Shown here: piece by piece, positions 26,083 through 35,049 of the stretch | How positions within the stretch are numbered: the first letter of the stretch is position 1 | Layout: every line of letters starts with the position of its first letter | Source: Acidobacterium capsulatum ATCC 51196 | Lineage (GTDB): Bacteria; Acidobacteriota; Terriglobia; Terriglobales; Acidobacteriaceae | Assembly (NCBI RefSeq): GCF_000022565.1 | Contig: NC_012483.1 | Location: 2,914,001-2,978,000, forward strand | DNA length: 64,000 bases | Direction: 5' to 3' | Position numbers and translations under genes: made by a program | Notes under the pieces: model-generated | What the model saw: only the letters and a program-made list of their open reading frames with translations | Told to the model about the DNA's origin: nothing | Databases searched by the model: none

Positions 26083-27570
26083 TCAGGGTGTTTTTATGTG
26101 AACAACCTGCTTCCGCGAAGGCAATTCCGAGGCATTCCATCCGCCGCCAAGGGCTTCGATCAACTGCACGCTGGCAATCTGCTGCTGGGTTTGCAGGGTT
26201 GCTTCATTTTGCCGGTAGCTGAGCCATGTGATCTGCGCTGTGAGCACATTTACATAGGGATCCAGTCCAGCCGCATAGCGGGTCTGCGTCTCGCTCAGGG
26301 CCCGGCTCGCGGCCTCAACTGCAGCCTGCTGCTGCACCCGGGTGGCAGCGAGGGCATGCAGCGCAGCCAGTTGATCCTCGACCTGTTGAAATGCCGTCAA
26401 GGTCGTCTGCCGGTAGTTGGCCACGGCCGCGTCATAAAGGGAGCGATACTGCTGCACATTCGCCCGGCGCGCCCCCGCATCAAAAAGCGTCTCCGCTGCC
26501 GAAGGCCCAGCGGACCAGAAGCGGCTCGGCCATAAAAACCAGTTGGCCGCGCTCAGGCTTTGAAAACCAGCCGTGCCACTCAACGTTACATTCGGGAAGT
26601 AGGCCGAACGCGCCACCCCAATCTGGGCATTGGCCTGTGCCATCATACGCTCGGCCTCGGCGATATCCGGGCGTCGCTGCAGGAGTTCGGCAGGTACTCC
26701 GGTTGGAGTGACGGGCAGCGAGATGGGCTCACTTCCCGGCTCAAGCTTGAATCGAGAGGGCGACTCCCCCATGAGCACCGCAATGGAATGCAGGTACTGT
26801 GCCCGCGAACTATACAGCAAGCTCTCTTGCGCTTGCGAAGCCTTAAGCTGCGACTCCACGGCGGCGAGAGCTTCTTCGTTCGAGAGCCCATGCCTATAAA
26901 GATGACGCGTTACGTCCATCTCTTGCTGCCAGGCGTGGACGGTCTCTTGCAGAATGCATTGCTGCTCCTCCACCCCGCGCAACTCAAAATACGCAGCGGC
27001 AAGGGCGGCATGCGCCAGCAGGCGAACATTCGCCCGCTCAGCGGCGCTGGCCTGTGCAGCATAAAAGCTCGAGGCGACTGTCTTGCGCACGCGCGCCCAG
27101 AGATCGGGCTCCCACGAGGCAGTGAGTGGAAACTGATATTCGGCCGTCTCAAATCCGGTGTTCTTGATGCCGGGAATGGCAATCGCCGCTATCCGCTGCT
27201 GCGTAATCGAGGGAGCAAGTGTTGCCGCCGGCCAATACTGGGCTCTCGCCGCTCGCATAGCCGCACGCGCGGCAAAGTAATTGGCCGTAGCTGCGGCCAA
27301 GGTCTGATTGCTCGCATCCACCTGCGCTTCCAGCCGGTTCAGCGTTGCATCGTGATATTGCATCCACCAGTCTTCGCGCAAGGTCGCGCTCTCGGAGGAG
27401 GCGGGCACCCATTGTGCCCCCATCGCCTCTTGATATGCAGGTGCCAGAGGCACGGTAGCCCGACGATAGGCAGGCCCAGGAGCGCAGCCTGCAACTGCAA
27501 ACGCAAGGCAGCCCGCGAGCAACACTCCTTTGTAAAAAGCCCCACGCGAAATGGAAGTGTTTCTCCGCAC
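26083..27570 (-). CDS. NodT-type outer-membrane efflux lipoprotein
   Basis: The protein has 495 residues. The GTG at 27570 is chosen because AGGAGACAGACC precedes it and it leads directly into a lipoprotein signal peptide. Two lipobox-like sites occur (LLAGC at residue 21 and VAGC at residue 29), with the second better placed. The mature protein shows the duplicated TolC/NodT helical architecture, including PDIAEAERMMAQANAQIGVARSAYFP (bases ~26590-26670). It forms the outer-membrane channel of a tripartite exporter. It is the last gene of a four-gene operon, 10 bases after the adaptor gene, so it serves the DevBCA-like pump. Confidence 0.9.
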   Translation of the reverse strand: MRRNTSISRGAFYKGVLLAGCLAFAVAGCAPGPAYRRATVPLAPAYQEAMGAQWVPASSESATLREDWWMQYHDATLNRLEAQVDASNQTLAAATANYFAARAAMRAARAQYWPAATLAPSITQQRIAAIAIPGIKNTGFETAEYQFPLTASWEPDLWARVRKTVASSFYAAQASAAERANVRLLAHAALAAAYFELRGVEEQQCILQETVHAWQQEMDVTRHLYRHGLSNEEALAAVESQLKASQAQESLLYSSRAQYLHSIAVLMGESPSRFKLEPGSEPISLPVTPTGVPAELLQRRPDIAEAERMMAQANAQIGVARSAYFPNVTLSGTAGFQSLSAANWFLWPSRFWSAGPSAAETLFDAGARRANVQQYRSLYDAAVANYRQTTLTAFQQVEDQLAALHALAATRVQQQAAVEAASRALSETQTRYAAGLDPYVNVLTAQITWLSYRQNEATLQTQQQIASVQLIEALGGGWNASELPSRKQVVHIKTP

Positions 27571-27580
27571 GGTCTGTCTC

Positions 27581-28663
27581 CTACTTGCCGATGTACACGT
27601 CCACCAGTTCTCCCGGATACAGCGCCACGCCTTTTGGAGTGCGAAGACGGAAGATGAGAGGCAGCACACGCACGTCCACACGCTCCAGGCGTTGATTCGA
27701 TAGCTCGATCTTTGGCGACACAAGCGGCTGCATGCGCTCAAACGTCAGCGGCAGATGCACATCAGTCCCGCGAATGGTCATCTGTGCGTGAATTTGCGCT
27801 GGCGGTGGCAGGCGCGAGATCAGAATCTCATCGACATAACAGCGCACCTCCATCTCTCCGCTGTTCGCGCTGAGCGAGATCACCGGATCCGTGCCCTGTG
27901 TGTAGGCGTCATAAGCGCCCTGCGGCGAAACATAGGCGCCCGGTGCCGTGTTGATCGCCATCACCGTCGCATCTCTTGGCGCCACCAGTGCATATTTGCC
28001 GAGCAGAGCCTGCGCCGCCTGGTAAGCGCGAGTCAGCGCTATCCACTGGCGTTCCTGATTTTGGATGTCATAACTCCAAGCGCCTGCTTTCGTCAGTGCA
28101 TATTGATTTTCAGCAACTGTCAGGTTTGCGGCGGCGACTCGCGCGGCATTCTTGGCATTGTCGAGTGCATCCTGGCTGACCGTTCTTGTATCCGCCCGAT
28201 AAGCGTCCTGCTGTTTGGTCAGCGTGTCTTGCGATGTCTTGAGTTGCGCCTGCGCCGCCGCGACTTGCGCCGCGCTGACCGCGAGCGACTCTGGTCTTGG
28301 CTCTGCGCGCAGCTCGTTCAGCATGGTGTGCGCGGCTGCAGCTTGGGCCTGCAATTGCCGCGTCGTCGCGTTCTGAATCGTGTCGTCAATTTGCAACAGT
28401 TTCTGCCCTTTTTTTACGGACTGTCCCTCTTTGACCAACACAGCGCTCACCGTTCCGGCAACTTCGGGGTAAAGATTGAGATTGGTCCCGCTCGATTGAG
28501 CACTTTCCACAATGCCCTCGGCGTAGATGCCGTCAGAATAAGGATTCGACGCGGGTTGAAACATCGGCTGCTGCGCCTGCATGACGCGGCTGGAGAAGTA
28601 TGCGGCCACGCACGCCCCTAGTAATCCAATGCTCGCCAGCACAAACAGCCATCGCGTTTTCAT
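27581..28663 (-). CDS. HlyD/DevB-family periplasmic adaptor
   Basis: The protein has 360 residues from the ATG at 28663 (site GAGAGGAGTGCGGC). One N-terminal membrane anchor precedes a biotinyl-lipoyl half (GTVSAVLVKEGQSVKKGQ), a helical hairpin of about 110 residues and the second half of the lipoyl domain (YALVAPRDATV), then a beta-barrel domain. This is the membrane-fusion layout that links an inner-membrane pump to an outer-membrane channel. It lies between the ATPase gene (13-base gap) and the channel gene (10-base gap), supporting one complex. Confidence 0.9.
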   Translation of the reverse strand: MKTRWLFVLASIGLLGACVAAYFSSRVMQAQQPMFQPASNPYSDGIYAEGIVESAQSSGTNLNLYPEVAGTVSAVLVKEGQSVKKGQKLLQIDDTIQNATTRQLQAQAAAAHTMLNELRAEPRPESLAVSAAQVAAAQAQLKTSQDTLTKQQDAYRADTRTVSQDALDNAKNAARVAAANLTVAENQYALTKAGAWSYDIQNQERQWIALTRAYQAAQALLGKYALVAPRDATVMAINTAPGAYVSPQGAYDAYTQGTDPVISLSANSGEMEVRCYVDEILISRLPPPAQIHAQMTIRGTDVHLPLTFERMQPLVSPKIELSNQRLERVDVRVLPLIFRLRTPKGVALYPGELVDVYIGK

Positions 28664-28676
28664 GCCGCACTCCTCT

Positions 28677-29351
28677 CTACTGGGTGAGTTGTCCGTCTTC
28701 CATGTGCAGAATGCGTGAGGCAAATTCGTAGATGCGGCTGTCGTGTGTCACCACCACAATGCAGCGTTGGTCATTCAAAAAGGTGGACTTCACAAACCCA
28801 ACAATCGTGCGGCCGGTATCTCCATCGAGGGATGCTGTAGGCTCATCCATAATCAGAATGTCCGGGGCGCTTGCAATGGCGCGTGCAATCGCCACGCGCT
28901 GCTGCTCGCCGCCACTCAGCTTCACCGGTGGCAGATCGGCACGATTGCCGAGGCCGACAATTTCGAGATAGCGTTGCGCTTCCTGCAGTGCTTCTTTCCA
29001 GGGCTTGCGTTTGAGAATGAGCGGAATGGCAACGTTTTCGGCAGTGGTGAGCCGGGGAAATAAATGGTAGTCCTGAAATACAAAGCCGATGCGGTTCAGG
29101 CGGAATTCGGCTAATTCATCAGCCGGCAACTTCCAGAGATTGACACCGTCGTTTTGTACTGTGCCGCCGTCTGGCCGCAGAATGCCTGAGATCACACTCA
29201 GCAGTGTCGTCTTTCCGCTTCCCGAAGGACCCACGATATATACGATCTCTCCGAAAAATGCTTGTAAATTCACGCGACGCAGAGCGTAGGTCCGAGCCGG
29301 TCCCGCGCCAAACCATTTCTCTACGCCTTCGGCCTGAATGGCAGTTCTCAT
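28677..29351 (-). CDS. ABC transporter ATPase (DevA/LolD/MacB type)
   Basis: The protein has 224 residues. Walker A is GPSGSGKTT, the signature is LSGGEQQR, Walker B is [10 protein letters not shown] and the switch histidine is in VVTHD, so it is an intact ATP-hydrolysing subunit. It resembles the MacB/LolD subgroup that drives mechanotransmission pumps with FtsX-type permeases. The permease gene lies five bases upstream. Cytoplasmic face of the inner membrane. Confidence 0.93.
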   Translation of the reverse strand: MRTAIQAEGVEKWFGAGPARTYALRRVNLQAFFGEIVYIVGPSGSGKTTLLSVISGILRPDGGTVQNDGVNLWKLPADELAEFRLNRIGFVFQDYHLFPRLTTAENVAIPLILKRKPWKEALQEAQRYLEIVGLGNRADLPPVKLSGGEQQRVAIARAIASAPDILIMDEPTASLDGDTGRTIVGFVKSTFLNDQRCIVVVTHDSRIYEFASRILHMEDGQLTQ

Positions 29352-29356
29352 GAATC

Positions 29357-30493
29357 CTATCCTCTAAATACATCAAAGGGCTCAATGCGCAGTACCTTCC
29401 GCACGCCGACATAACTCGAAATTGCAGAAATCAGCACCACCATGCCGAGCGCGAGCGCGAGATTAAAAAACGTGATGCGCGAGGCATAGTCGGGCAGGCG
29501 CATCTTGGCCAGCGTCGTGAGTGTCGTGCAAAGCCCTACGCCCAGGCCATAGCCAATCAAGGCCGTAACAGTGGATTGAAAGAGAATCATGGCGATTAAT
29601 TCACGGCTCTTGGTCCCAATCGCCTTCAGCGCGCCAAATTTCTCCAGGTTTTCGAGAATAAAGGTGTAAAAGGTCTGGCCAGAGATTGAAAGGCCCACGA
29701 TAAAGCTGATCGTGGTCATGATCAGGATATTGATACCCAGGCCAGTCTGATATTTGTAAAAGTCTGAGATACGATTCTCAAATTGCGCTCTTGTCAGGGC
29801 AAGATATCCCAGCGCCGCCACCCTGCGCTGAATTTCTGGAACGTCAGCCGCCGATTTTGGCTCGACCAGGACATACGAGATAGTGAAGCGCGGATTGGGA
29901 ATATATTGAATTGCCCGGTTGTAGGTGGTGTACAGAGTTGGCAAGCCAAACAGGCTGCTGGTCGGGGCTTTGGCAATGCCCACCAGCACGCCGCGATGAT
30001 CGTTCAGTTCAAATTCCGTTCCAAGATGAGCATCTCCGAATTTGCTGAATTCAGAATCACGCACCAGGATGAATGAACTCTCGGCGAAGATATTTTGTAT
30101 GTTGCCCTGAAGCATCGTAGGACGGCCAAAGAGGCTGGTGTCGTCCAGGCCAAGAACGCTGACAGCTTGATACGTTCCATTGCCTAGCTTCACTAATGCT
30201 GTGCCGGAAAACAAAGGCACCGCATACTTGACGCCAGGAATACTGCGAACGGAGTCGAGCAGATAATCCGGCAAGCCAATGGAACTGGCCACCGTCTGCA
30301 CGGACGGATCCATCACCCACATGTCCGCGCCAATGTTGATGACCGTGGAAGAGGCACGATTCAGGACGCCGGCGAAGAGCGACGTCATCACCACCATCAG
30401 GAAGGCCGCAAACGTAATGCCCGTGAGCAGAGCGGTGAACTTGCTCCGGTCATTGACCAGCAGTTTGAATGCGAGTTTGAGGATTCCCCGCAA
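29357..30493 (-). CDS. DevC-type FtsX-fold ABC permease
   Basis: The protein has 378 residues. The TTG start at 30493 is supported by GGGGAGG six bases upstream; no ATG is suitably placed. There is one N-terminal membrane helix, a periplasmic domain of about 230 residues, then three C-terminal helices, the MacB/FtsX topology with four helices. The sequence is of the DevC type, which exports heterocyst glycolipids in cyanobacteria together with a TolC channel. In a heterotroph the cargo is unknown; a lipid or drug is possible. It is the first gene of the exporter operon and begins 120 bases after the hsp20 gene on the same strand. Confidence 0.87.
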   Translation of the reverse strand: MRGILKLAFKLLVNDRSKFTALLTGITFAAFLMVVMTSLFAGVLNRASSTVINIGADMWVMDPSVQTVASSIGLPDYLLDSVRSIPGVKYAVPLFSGTALVKLGNGTYQAVSVLGLDDTSLFGRPTMLQGNIQNIFAESSFILVRDSEFSKFGDAHLGTEFELNDHRGVLVGIAKAPTSSLFGLPTLYTTYNRAIQYIPNPRFTISYVLVEPKSAADVPEIQRRVAALGYLALTRAQFENRISDFYKYQTGLGINILIMTTISFIVGLSISGQTFYTFILENLEKFGALKAIGTKSRELIAMILFQSTVTALIGYGLGVGLCTTLTTLAKMRLPDYASRITFFNLALALGMVVLISAISSYVGVRKVLRIEPFDVFRG

Positions 30494-30572
30494 TCCGGCC
30501 TCCCCTCATATCCAGCAAATAGCCTGTGCTCGTTCCGGCGGCTCCGGTTCCAGCGGTCGCGGGACTCAGCAT

Positions 30573-30602
30573 AAGAGCGGGCAAGCTTTCGCCCGCTCTT
30601 AC
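30573..30602 (-). terminator. Intrinsic terminator between hsp20 and the exporter operon
   Basis: AAGAGCGGGC pairs with GCCCGCTCTT around an 8-base loop. The T run after the stem on the minus strand is short, so read-through into the exporter operon is possible. Confidence 0.6.
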
Positions 30603-30613
30603 GTCACATGCAT

Positions 30614-31132
30614 TCAGGCTGCTTTCACTTCAATCAGTTTGGGTGGCGCAGCCTTTGGAAGATGAATCTCCAGCACGCCGTTCTCGAGCTTTGCTGTCGC
30701 TTTCTCGGCGAGCACGGCGGTTGGCAGCAAGATCTGGCGATAGATTTCGCTGGCAGACATCTCGCTGTACTGCTGACGAGACTTCTTATCTGCCTCCGTC
30801 TTGCGTTCCGTCTTTCCATAGACTGTCAGCAGATTGTTTTCTGCGCGAACAGACAATTCCTTCGCTTCAAAGCCGGGCACCTCGGCACGAACCACCACGT
30901 CACCGTCATGCTCTTCGACGGCAATCGGTACAGGCTTCAGAATTTCCGATTCCGCGCGGAACCAGTCATTCATATCGAGTCCATCAAAGCCGCCGCGCTG
31001 CTGGAAGAGATGGAACGCGCGGTTGGCAATGCGTTGGGTGAGTTGATCCATCTCTTCAAAAATCGACGAGGGGCGAAGCATGGTGGAGATTTGCTTTGGA
31101 GCCGAAGGCTCTTTCATCAGGCTGGTAGACAT
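30614..31132 (-). CDS. Hsp20/alpha-crystallin small heat-shock protein
   Basis: The protein has 172 residues from the ATG at 31132, preceded by AAAAGGAGATCACGACC; an upstream in-frame start at 31201 is not supported. The alpha-crystallin domain spans about 65-165 with the V-R-A-E-V-P-G-F strand, the GKTERKTE loop and the terminal A-K-L-E-N-G-V-L-E-I-H-L-P-K segment. It is an ATP-independent holdase that binds unfolding proteins in the cytoplasm. It is divergent from the universal stress protein gene and shares an intergenic region containing a CRP/FNR-type palindrome. Confidence 0.93.
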   Translation of the reverse strand: MSTSLMKEPSAPKQISTMLRPSSIFEEMDQLTQRIANRAFHLFQQRGGFDGLDMNDWFRAESEILKPVPIAVEEHDGDVVVRAEVPGFEAKELSVRAENNLLTVYGKTERKTEADKKSRQQYSEMSASEIYRQILLPTAVLAEKATAKLENGVLEIHLPKAAPPKLIEVKAA

Positions 31133-31283
31133 GGTCGTGATCTCCTTTTCGGGATGCAGACAGGAAGGAGCGAGATGAGCAATGGGTGCTCCGACTCCCA
31201 CCCATCTGCCGAATTTCAGCTTACGAAGCTGCCCGGCGCCTTGATGTGACGCAGAACACCGGCCACCTGATTTTTAGAAAGAG

Positions 31284-31297
31284 GTGATGGTAGTCAC
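31284..31297. promoter_or_regulatory. CRP/FNR-type palindrome between hsp20 and usp
   Basis: GTGAT-GGTA-GTCAC has the GTGAT-N4-ATCAC form with one mismatch. It lies between divergent stress genes, 69 bases upstream of the usp ATG. A second, perfect copy is at 34154-34167. Confidence 0.45.
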
Positions 31298-31365
31298 AGA
31301 TGAAATTGTATGCATCTACTTAGAATCAGAATCCGCAGGTAGTTACACCTTACCGGGAGGTTCTT

Positions 31366-32247
31366 ATGCCGGCTCCCCTCGACTTTTCACCGCCCGCTTT
31401 GCGTGGCACGGGTAAATATCAGTTACGGCGTATCCTGCTTGCGCACGACAACTCTCATGCCGCGCGGCAGGCTCTGGAAGACGCCGAGGCCCTCGCGCTG
31501 CGCTTCCAGGCCGAAATCATTCTGGTGCGCGTGCAAACCGCCGGCGAAGATTTCTCCAGCACTGCGTTAGCATCGCTCCGCAAGGAAGACTTTCTGGAAC
31601 TGGACACGATAGTCAAGCACCTCTCTGCCAAGGGCATTACCAGCCGTACCATGGTGCGCACGGGCATGGTCGGTGACACGCTTTTCCATGTCAGCCATGA
31701 AGAACGCGCGGATCTGCTGATGTTAGGAGCCTACGGCCATGGCTCTCAGGATCGCCAGACCCTGGGCTCCACTGCGGAGCATCTTCTGCGTGCTATTCCC
31801 TGTCCTGTGCTCACCTATGGTCCCCATGCCAGCGCTGGCTTCCTGAGGCGAATGAACGCAAATCCATCCTTGCTGGTGGCGATTCCGCTTCCGTTCAGTA
31901 TTGAGTCGCTCGAACCGGCGCTGCAGATCGCTCAACTCTTAGGCCTTGCGATCGAGTTGGTACATGTTGTTCAGGAACCGGGGCCGCGCAGAGACAACGG
32001 AAAATTTCGCGAGCAGTGTGAGAACCTCGCTCTGCAGATTCGTCAGAGAGGCATTGCCGCTGACTGGACCATCTTTGTCGGCGTTCCTGCCATCTTTCTT
32101 CACGCGTGCGTCGAGGAGCGCAAGAGCCCTACGCTCATGTTGCCGCTGCAGCGCCGCGACCGGTTGTCTTCTATTACGTCAGACAACGTGGCAGCACAGA
32201 TTATCCGCTGTTCGGCAGTCCCGGTGCTCTCTTACCGTATAGATTGA
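31366..32247 (+). CDS. Tandem universal stress protein
   Basis: The protein has 293 residues with two UspA domains. The ATG at 31366 follows CCGGGAGG. The first domain has an intact nucleotide-binding signature G-x2-G-x9-G-S/T (GAYGHG then LGSTAEH) and ends IPCPVLTYG. The second domain keeps the fold pattern and the terminal AVPVLS strand but has lost the glycine motif (MLPLQRRDRLSSITSD), so it probably does not bind ATP. Tandem Usps respond to oxygen limitation and starvation. It converges with the baeRF3-like gene, overlapping it by 16 bases at the 3' ends. Confidence 0.88.
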   Translation: MPAPLDFSPPALRGTGKYQLRRILLAHDNSHAARQALEDAEALALRFQAEIILVRVQTAGEDFSSTALASLRKEDFLELDTIVKHLSAKGITSRTMVRTGMVGDTLFHVSHEERADLLMLGAYGHGSQDRQTLGSTAEHLLRAIPCPVLTYGPHASAGFLRRMNANPSLLVAIPLPFSIESLEPALQIAQLLGLAIELVHVVQEPGPRRDNGKFREQCENLALQIRQRGIAADWTIFVGVPAIFLHACVEERKSPTLMLPLQRRDRLSSITSDNVAAQIIRCSAVPVLSYRID

Positions 32248-33386
32248 TCGAGAGCGAAGCCGTCTACGCTCCAGTGATTCGCATAGCGAACAATCGCAAC
32301 AGCAAATTTCACTGGAGCACTCGGATCGGTCATCACTTGCACATCTCCGCCGTGACGCAGAGTCTCCAGCGCAAGATGATTCAGCATTTCGTCTGAGGAA
32401 TCTCCAGACTCCTGTGAGGACAAAATCAGGCGATGAATGCGGCCGTGCTCTGCGGCACAGAGCAATTGCAGTGGATCCTCAACGGCATGGTCTGCCTCCT
32501 TTGCGGCCAGCACTTCCTGCCAGGCAGCTTCTTGCTCCGCCGCCAGGTGTGTCCTCCAGACGTGCAGGGCCTTCTGGTGCAGATCTTCCTGCGTGAAGCC
32601 TTCCGGGCTGCCCTCCACTTCTTCCGCAAGTAGAGCCGCACTGGCGCACACCTTGCGGTAGAGGCATGTATTGCGTGTAACTCCCGCCAGCATGAGAGAG
32701 GATCGCGTTTTGCGCATCAAAGGCTCCACAGAACGAGCCACGGCAGAAAAAAGTGTGCTCCGATGCGCGTCCTGTCTTTCCTCTTCCGCGCTGGTGCTGA
32801 AGTGAATGCGCCGCTTTGCTCCAGCGGCCTTTCCGGCTGCTGCGCGATTTTCCAGCATGTGGTCTGGGGGACTGAACTGCCCCGCTTCCCATACGGAGTG
32901 AGGCAGTTGATCCGGCAGGGGCACATCTTCCAACGCCGCTCCCGTGCAACGCAACAGGTGTACGTGCTTCTCGCTCAGCGCCAGCAGGTAAAAAGTCCGC
33001 TCGCGTTGCAGACCCTCCAGCAGAGGGCGAATATAGAAATCCTCTCCAGCGTGGACCGAGGATGCCACCTGTCCCGCTAGCTGCACAATCGCGGTATAGC
33101 CCGGCGTATCAAATATTGCGAGCGATCCTGTATGTCCGGCTGCCTCTGCGTGTTTCGCATATTGCCAAAGATCAGGACTCGGCAGTATTGCTGCCCCGCC
33201 GGGCAGGCCGGTCAGCATGCTTTGTGCCTGCTGCAATGCGTTGCGCAGGCGTCTGCCAAGGGTGGAATGCGTTTCACCATCCATGTGCAAGGGCAGATAA
33301 ATAGAAAGACACGGGCCGATCCGGGGCAGCAGGTTTTTAATGTGCCTGGAATCATAGAATTCGGCAGCATCCATTACAGGAATCAC
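32232..33386 (-). CDS. baeRF3-like release-factor-fold protein
   Basis: The protein has 384 residues from a GTG at 33386 (GAAGGGGGTGTGCG upstream); an ATG four codons later is an alternative. The N-terminal PCLSIYLPLHMDG motif, the central FYLLALSEKHVHLLRC strand and the C-terminal domain match the bacterial archaeo-eukaryotic-release-factor family 3 as I know it. These proteins resemble eRF1 and Pelota domains, occur next to stress genes and have a proposed but unproven role in ribosome rescue. It lies 15 bases after the triple-BON gene on the same strand and is probably co-transcribed with it. Confidence 0.75.
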   Translation of the reverse strand: MIPVMDAAEFYDSRHIKNLLPRIGPCLSIYLPLHMDGETHSTLGRRLRNALQQAQSMLTGLPGGAAILPSPDLWQYAKHAEAAGHTGSLAIFDTPGYTAIVQLAGQVASSVHAGEDFYIRPLLEGLQRERTFYLLALSEKHVHLLRCTGAALEDVPLPDQLPHSVWEAGQFSPPDHMLENRAAAGKAAGAKRRIHFSTSAEEERQDAHRSTLFSAVARSVEPLMRKTRSSLMLAGVTRNTCLYRKVCASAALLAEEVEGSPEGFTQEDLHQKALHVWRTHLAAEQEAAWQEVLAAKEADHAVEDPLQLLCAAEHGRIHRLILSSQESGDSSDEMLNHLALETLRHGGDVQVMTDPSAPVKFAVAIVRYANHWSVDGFALDQSIR

Positions 33387-33401
33387 CGCACACCCCCTTC
33401 G

Positions 33402-34055
33402 TTAAGCCACGCGGATATTGTTCTCCACCGCAATGATTCCGGGCACGCTCCACGCCGCACGTTCGGCCTCTTTGCGCCGCGAGAGTGTCTGCACCACGCC
33501 CGTGAGCACGGCTCGGTTGCCCTCCAGCGTCACCTGAATGCCATGGGCATTCAGGACGGCATTCCGGCGCAGCGCTTCGTGAATGCGGTCGCGAATCTCC
33601 GCCTTGAGAGCATGAGTGCTCACCGTGATCTGATTGCTGACTCCTCTCACTCCCATCAGATCGCGAACCGCGCGTTCCGCCGCCATGCGCTCAAAGTGCC
33701 AGTCCACTTCTCCGCTCAGGGTGATCCAGCCATGAGAAACCTGCACATGGATACGATGTTTCGGTAGCGAGCTATGCCACACAAGAGCAGAAGTGGCCGT
33801 ACGCGCAATGTCTTCATCCCGGCGCTCGCTTTCGGCGGGCAGTTCTACCTCCAGATCATTGATCAACGCACGCACGCCATGAATGCGCATAATGGCACGC
33901 TCGGCTGTCTGCTTTTCTGTGTAGCTTCGCACTTTTCCGCTCAAGGTAACCATTGCATCGGATACGGCTACGCCGATCGCAGCCGCATCCAGAGAGGGTT
34001 CCAGGTAGAGTTCGTCTTCCACATGCGTTTTGAGTTCTCGGCCGCCATCCCGCAT
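33402..34055 (-). CDS. Protein with three BON domains
   Basis: The protein has 217 residues. The ATG at 34055 follows CCGGGAGGTCTGCG; an upstream start at 34115 has no site. Three BON domains of about 65 residues each are recognisable by repeated V-x-L-x-G-x-V/E ... A-x-R-A-V/I-x-x-x-x-G-V-R-x-(I/V)-x-N segments. BON domains bind membranes or lipid-like ligands and occur in OsmY. There is no signal peptide, so it is probably cytoplasmic. It is paralogous to the divergent gene at 34248 and shares its control region. Confidence 0.85.
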   Translation of the reverse strand: MRDGGRELKTHVEDELYLEPSLDAAAIGVAVSDAMVTLSGKVRSYTEKQTAERAIMRIHGVRALINDLEVELPAESERRDEDIARTATSALVWHSSLPKHRIHVQVSHGWITLSGEVDWHFERMAAERAVRDLMGVRGVSNQITVSTHALKAEIRDRIHEALRRNAVLNAHGIQVTLEGNRAVLTGVVQTLSRRKEAERAAWSVPGIIAVENNIRVA

Positions 34056-34153
34056 CGCAGACCTCCCGGCGTGACAGAGGGGGGCAGGGCCACTGACCAT
34101 GCCACGCACTGTCATTTGTCTGAACAGTGTTGCGCTGAACGCGAGTAGTTGAA

Positions 34154-34167
34154 GTGATTTGGATCAC
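34154..34167. promoter_or_regulatory. Perfect CRP/FNR-type palindrome between two BON genes
   Basis: GTGAT-TTGG-ATCAC is a perfect 5-4-5 inverted repeat of the CRP/FNR superfamily form. A TAAAAT hexamer (34169-34174) follows and may be a -10 for the plus-strand gene, in which case the operator overlaps that promoter. Confidence 0.55.
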
Positions 34168-34247
34168 GTAAAATCAGTGCCCGGCGTCACAGCCTGGCTT
34201 CGGGCGCGGTTCTATCCTGAGGAGGAATTTCGGAAAGGAGTATTCCG

Positions 34248-34916
34248 ATGACAGAGTATCTTGGTGAGCAGCGCAGCGATGAGCGTGTCCGCAACGATGT
34301 AATGCGGGAAATCGAATGGGATCCCGCCATTCTTTCGCAGGACATAGGCATTACCGTGCATCAGGGGGTTGTCACCCTGACGGGATTCGTCCATAGCTTT
34401 CCTGAAAAGTTTGCGGCCGAGAGAGCGGCAAAATCCGTCTATGGCGTGCGCTCCCTCGCGAACGATATCCAGGTCAAGCCCAAGCTCCTCCGCACCGACC
34501 CGGAGATTGCGCGAGATATTTTGCATGCGCTCGAAGTGCATCCTCTCGTGCCCCATGAGAAGCTCACCGCCACCACGCGGGAAGGCTTCGTGACTCTCGA
34601 AGGGGAACTGGAATGGGATTATCAGCGCCGCAATGCGGAGAGCGCCGCGGCAGGTGTCTCTGGTGTTCGCGGCGTCACCAACTCCATACGCATCAAGCCG
34701 GCTCTCTCCTCCTCGCAAGTGAAGGAGAAAATAGAAGCGGCTCTCAAGCGCAGCGCGGAGGTGGATGCGCGCCGCATCCATGTCACCTTGCAGGGCAGCA
34801 CCGTCGAGCTGCACGGCAGCGTCCGCTCATGGCTGGAGAGGGAAGAGGCCGAGCGCGCAGCATGGGCAGCGCCGGGCGTGGCCCATGTAATCGACCATAT
34901 CTCAGTGACGCCCTGA
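34248..34916 (+). CDS. Protein with three BON domains (paralogue)
   Basis: The protein has 222 residues. The ATG at 34248 follows AAAGGAG. Three BON domains occur in series, each with an I-x-V-x-x-G-V-V-T-L-x-G core (ITVHQGVVTLTGFV, TATTREGFVTLEGEL, VTLQGSTVELHGSV). The N-terminal 20 residues are acidic and there is no signal peptide. Sequence similarity to the divergent protein at 33402 indicates a duplication. Function is probably stress-related by context and is not otherwise known. Confidence 0.85.
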   Translation: MTEYLGEQRSDERVRNDVMREIEWDPAILSQDIGITVHQGVVTLTGFVHSFPEKFAAERAAKSVYGVRSLANDIQVKPKLLRTDPEIARDILHALEVHPLVPHEKLTATTREGFVTLEGELEWDYQRRNAESAAAGVSGVRGVTNSIRIKPALSSSQVKEKIEAALKRSAEVDARRIHVTLQGSTVELHGSVRSWLEREEAERAAWAAPGVAHVIDHISVTP

Positions 34917-34972
34917 CGCGCAGAATCGCGCCTCAATCATGGGGCACTCAGGCAGTATGTTGTGGGTCTGAA

Positions 34973-35049
34973 TGGTAGGCACGAGCGGATTCGAACCGCT
35001 GACCTCTACCGTGTCAAGGTAGCGCTCTAACCAACTGAGCTACGCGCCT
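34973..35049 (-). tRNA. tRNA-Val (GAC)
   Basis: Acceptor AGGCGCG pairs with CGTGCCT (one G-U pair), followed by discriminator A and an encoded CCA. The anticodon loop is TTGACAC, giving GAC. The T arm AGCGG-TTCGAAT-CCGCT is perfect. 77 bases including CCA. Confidence 0.95.
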
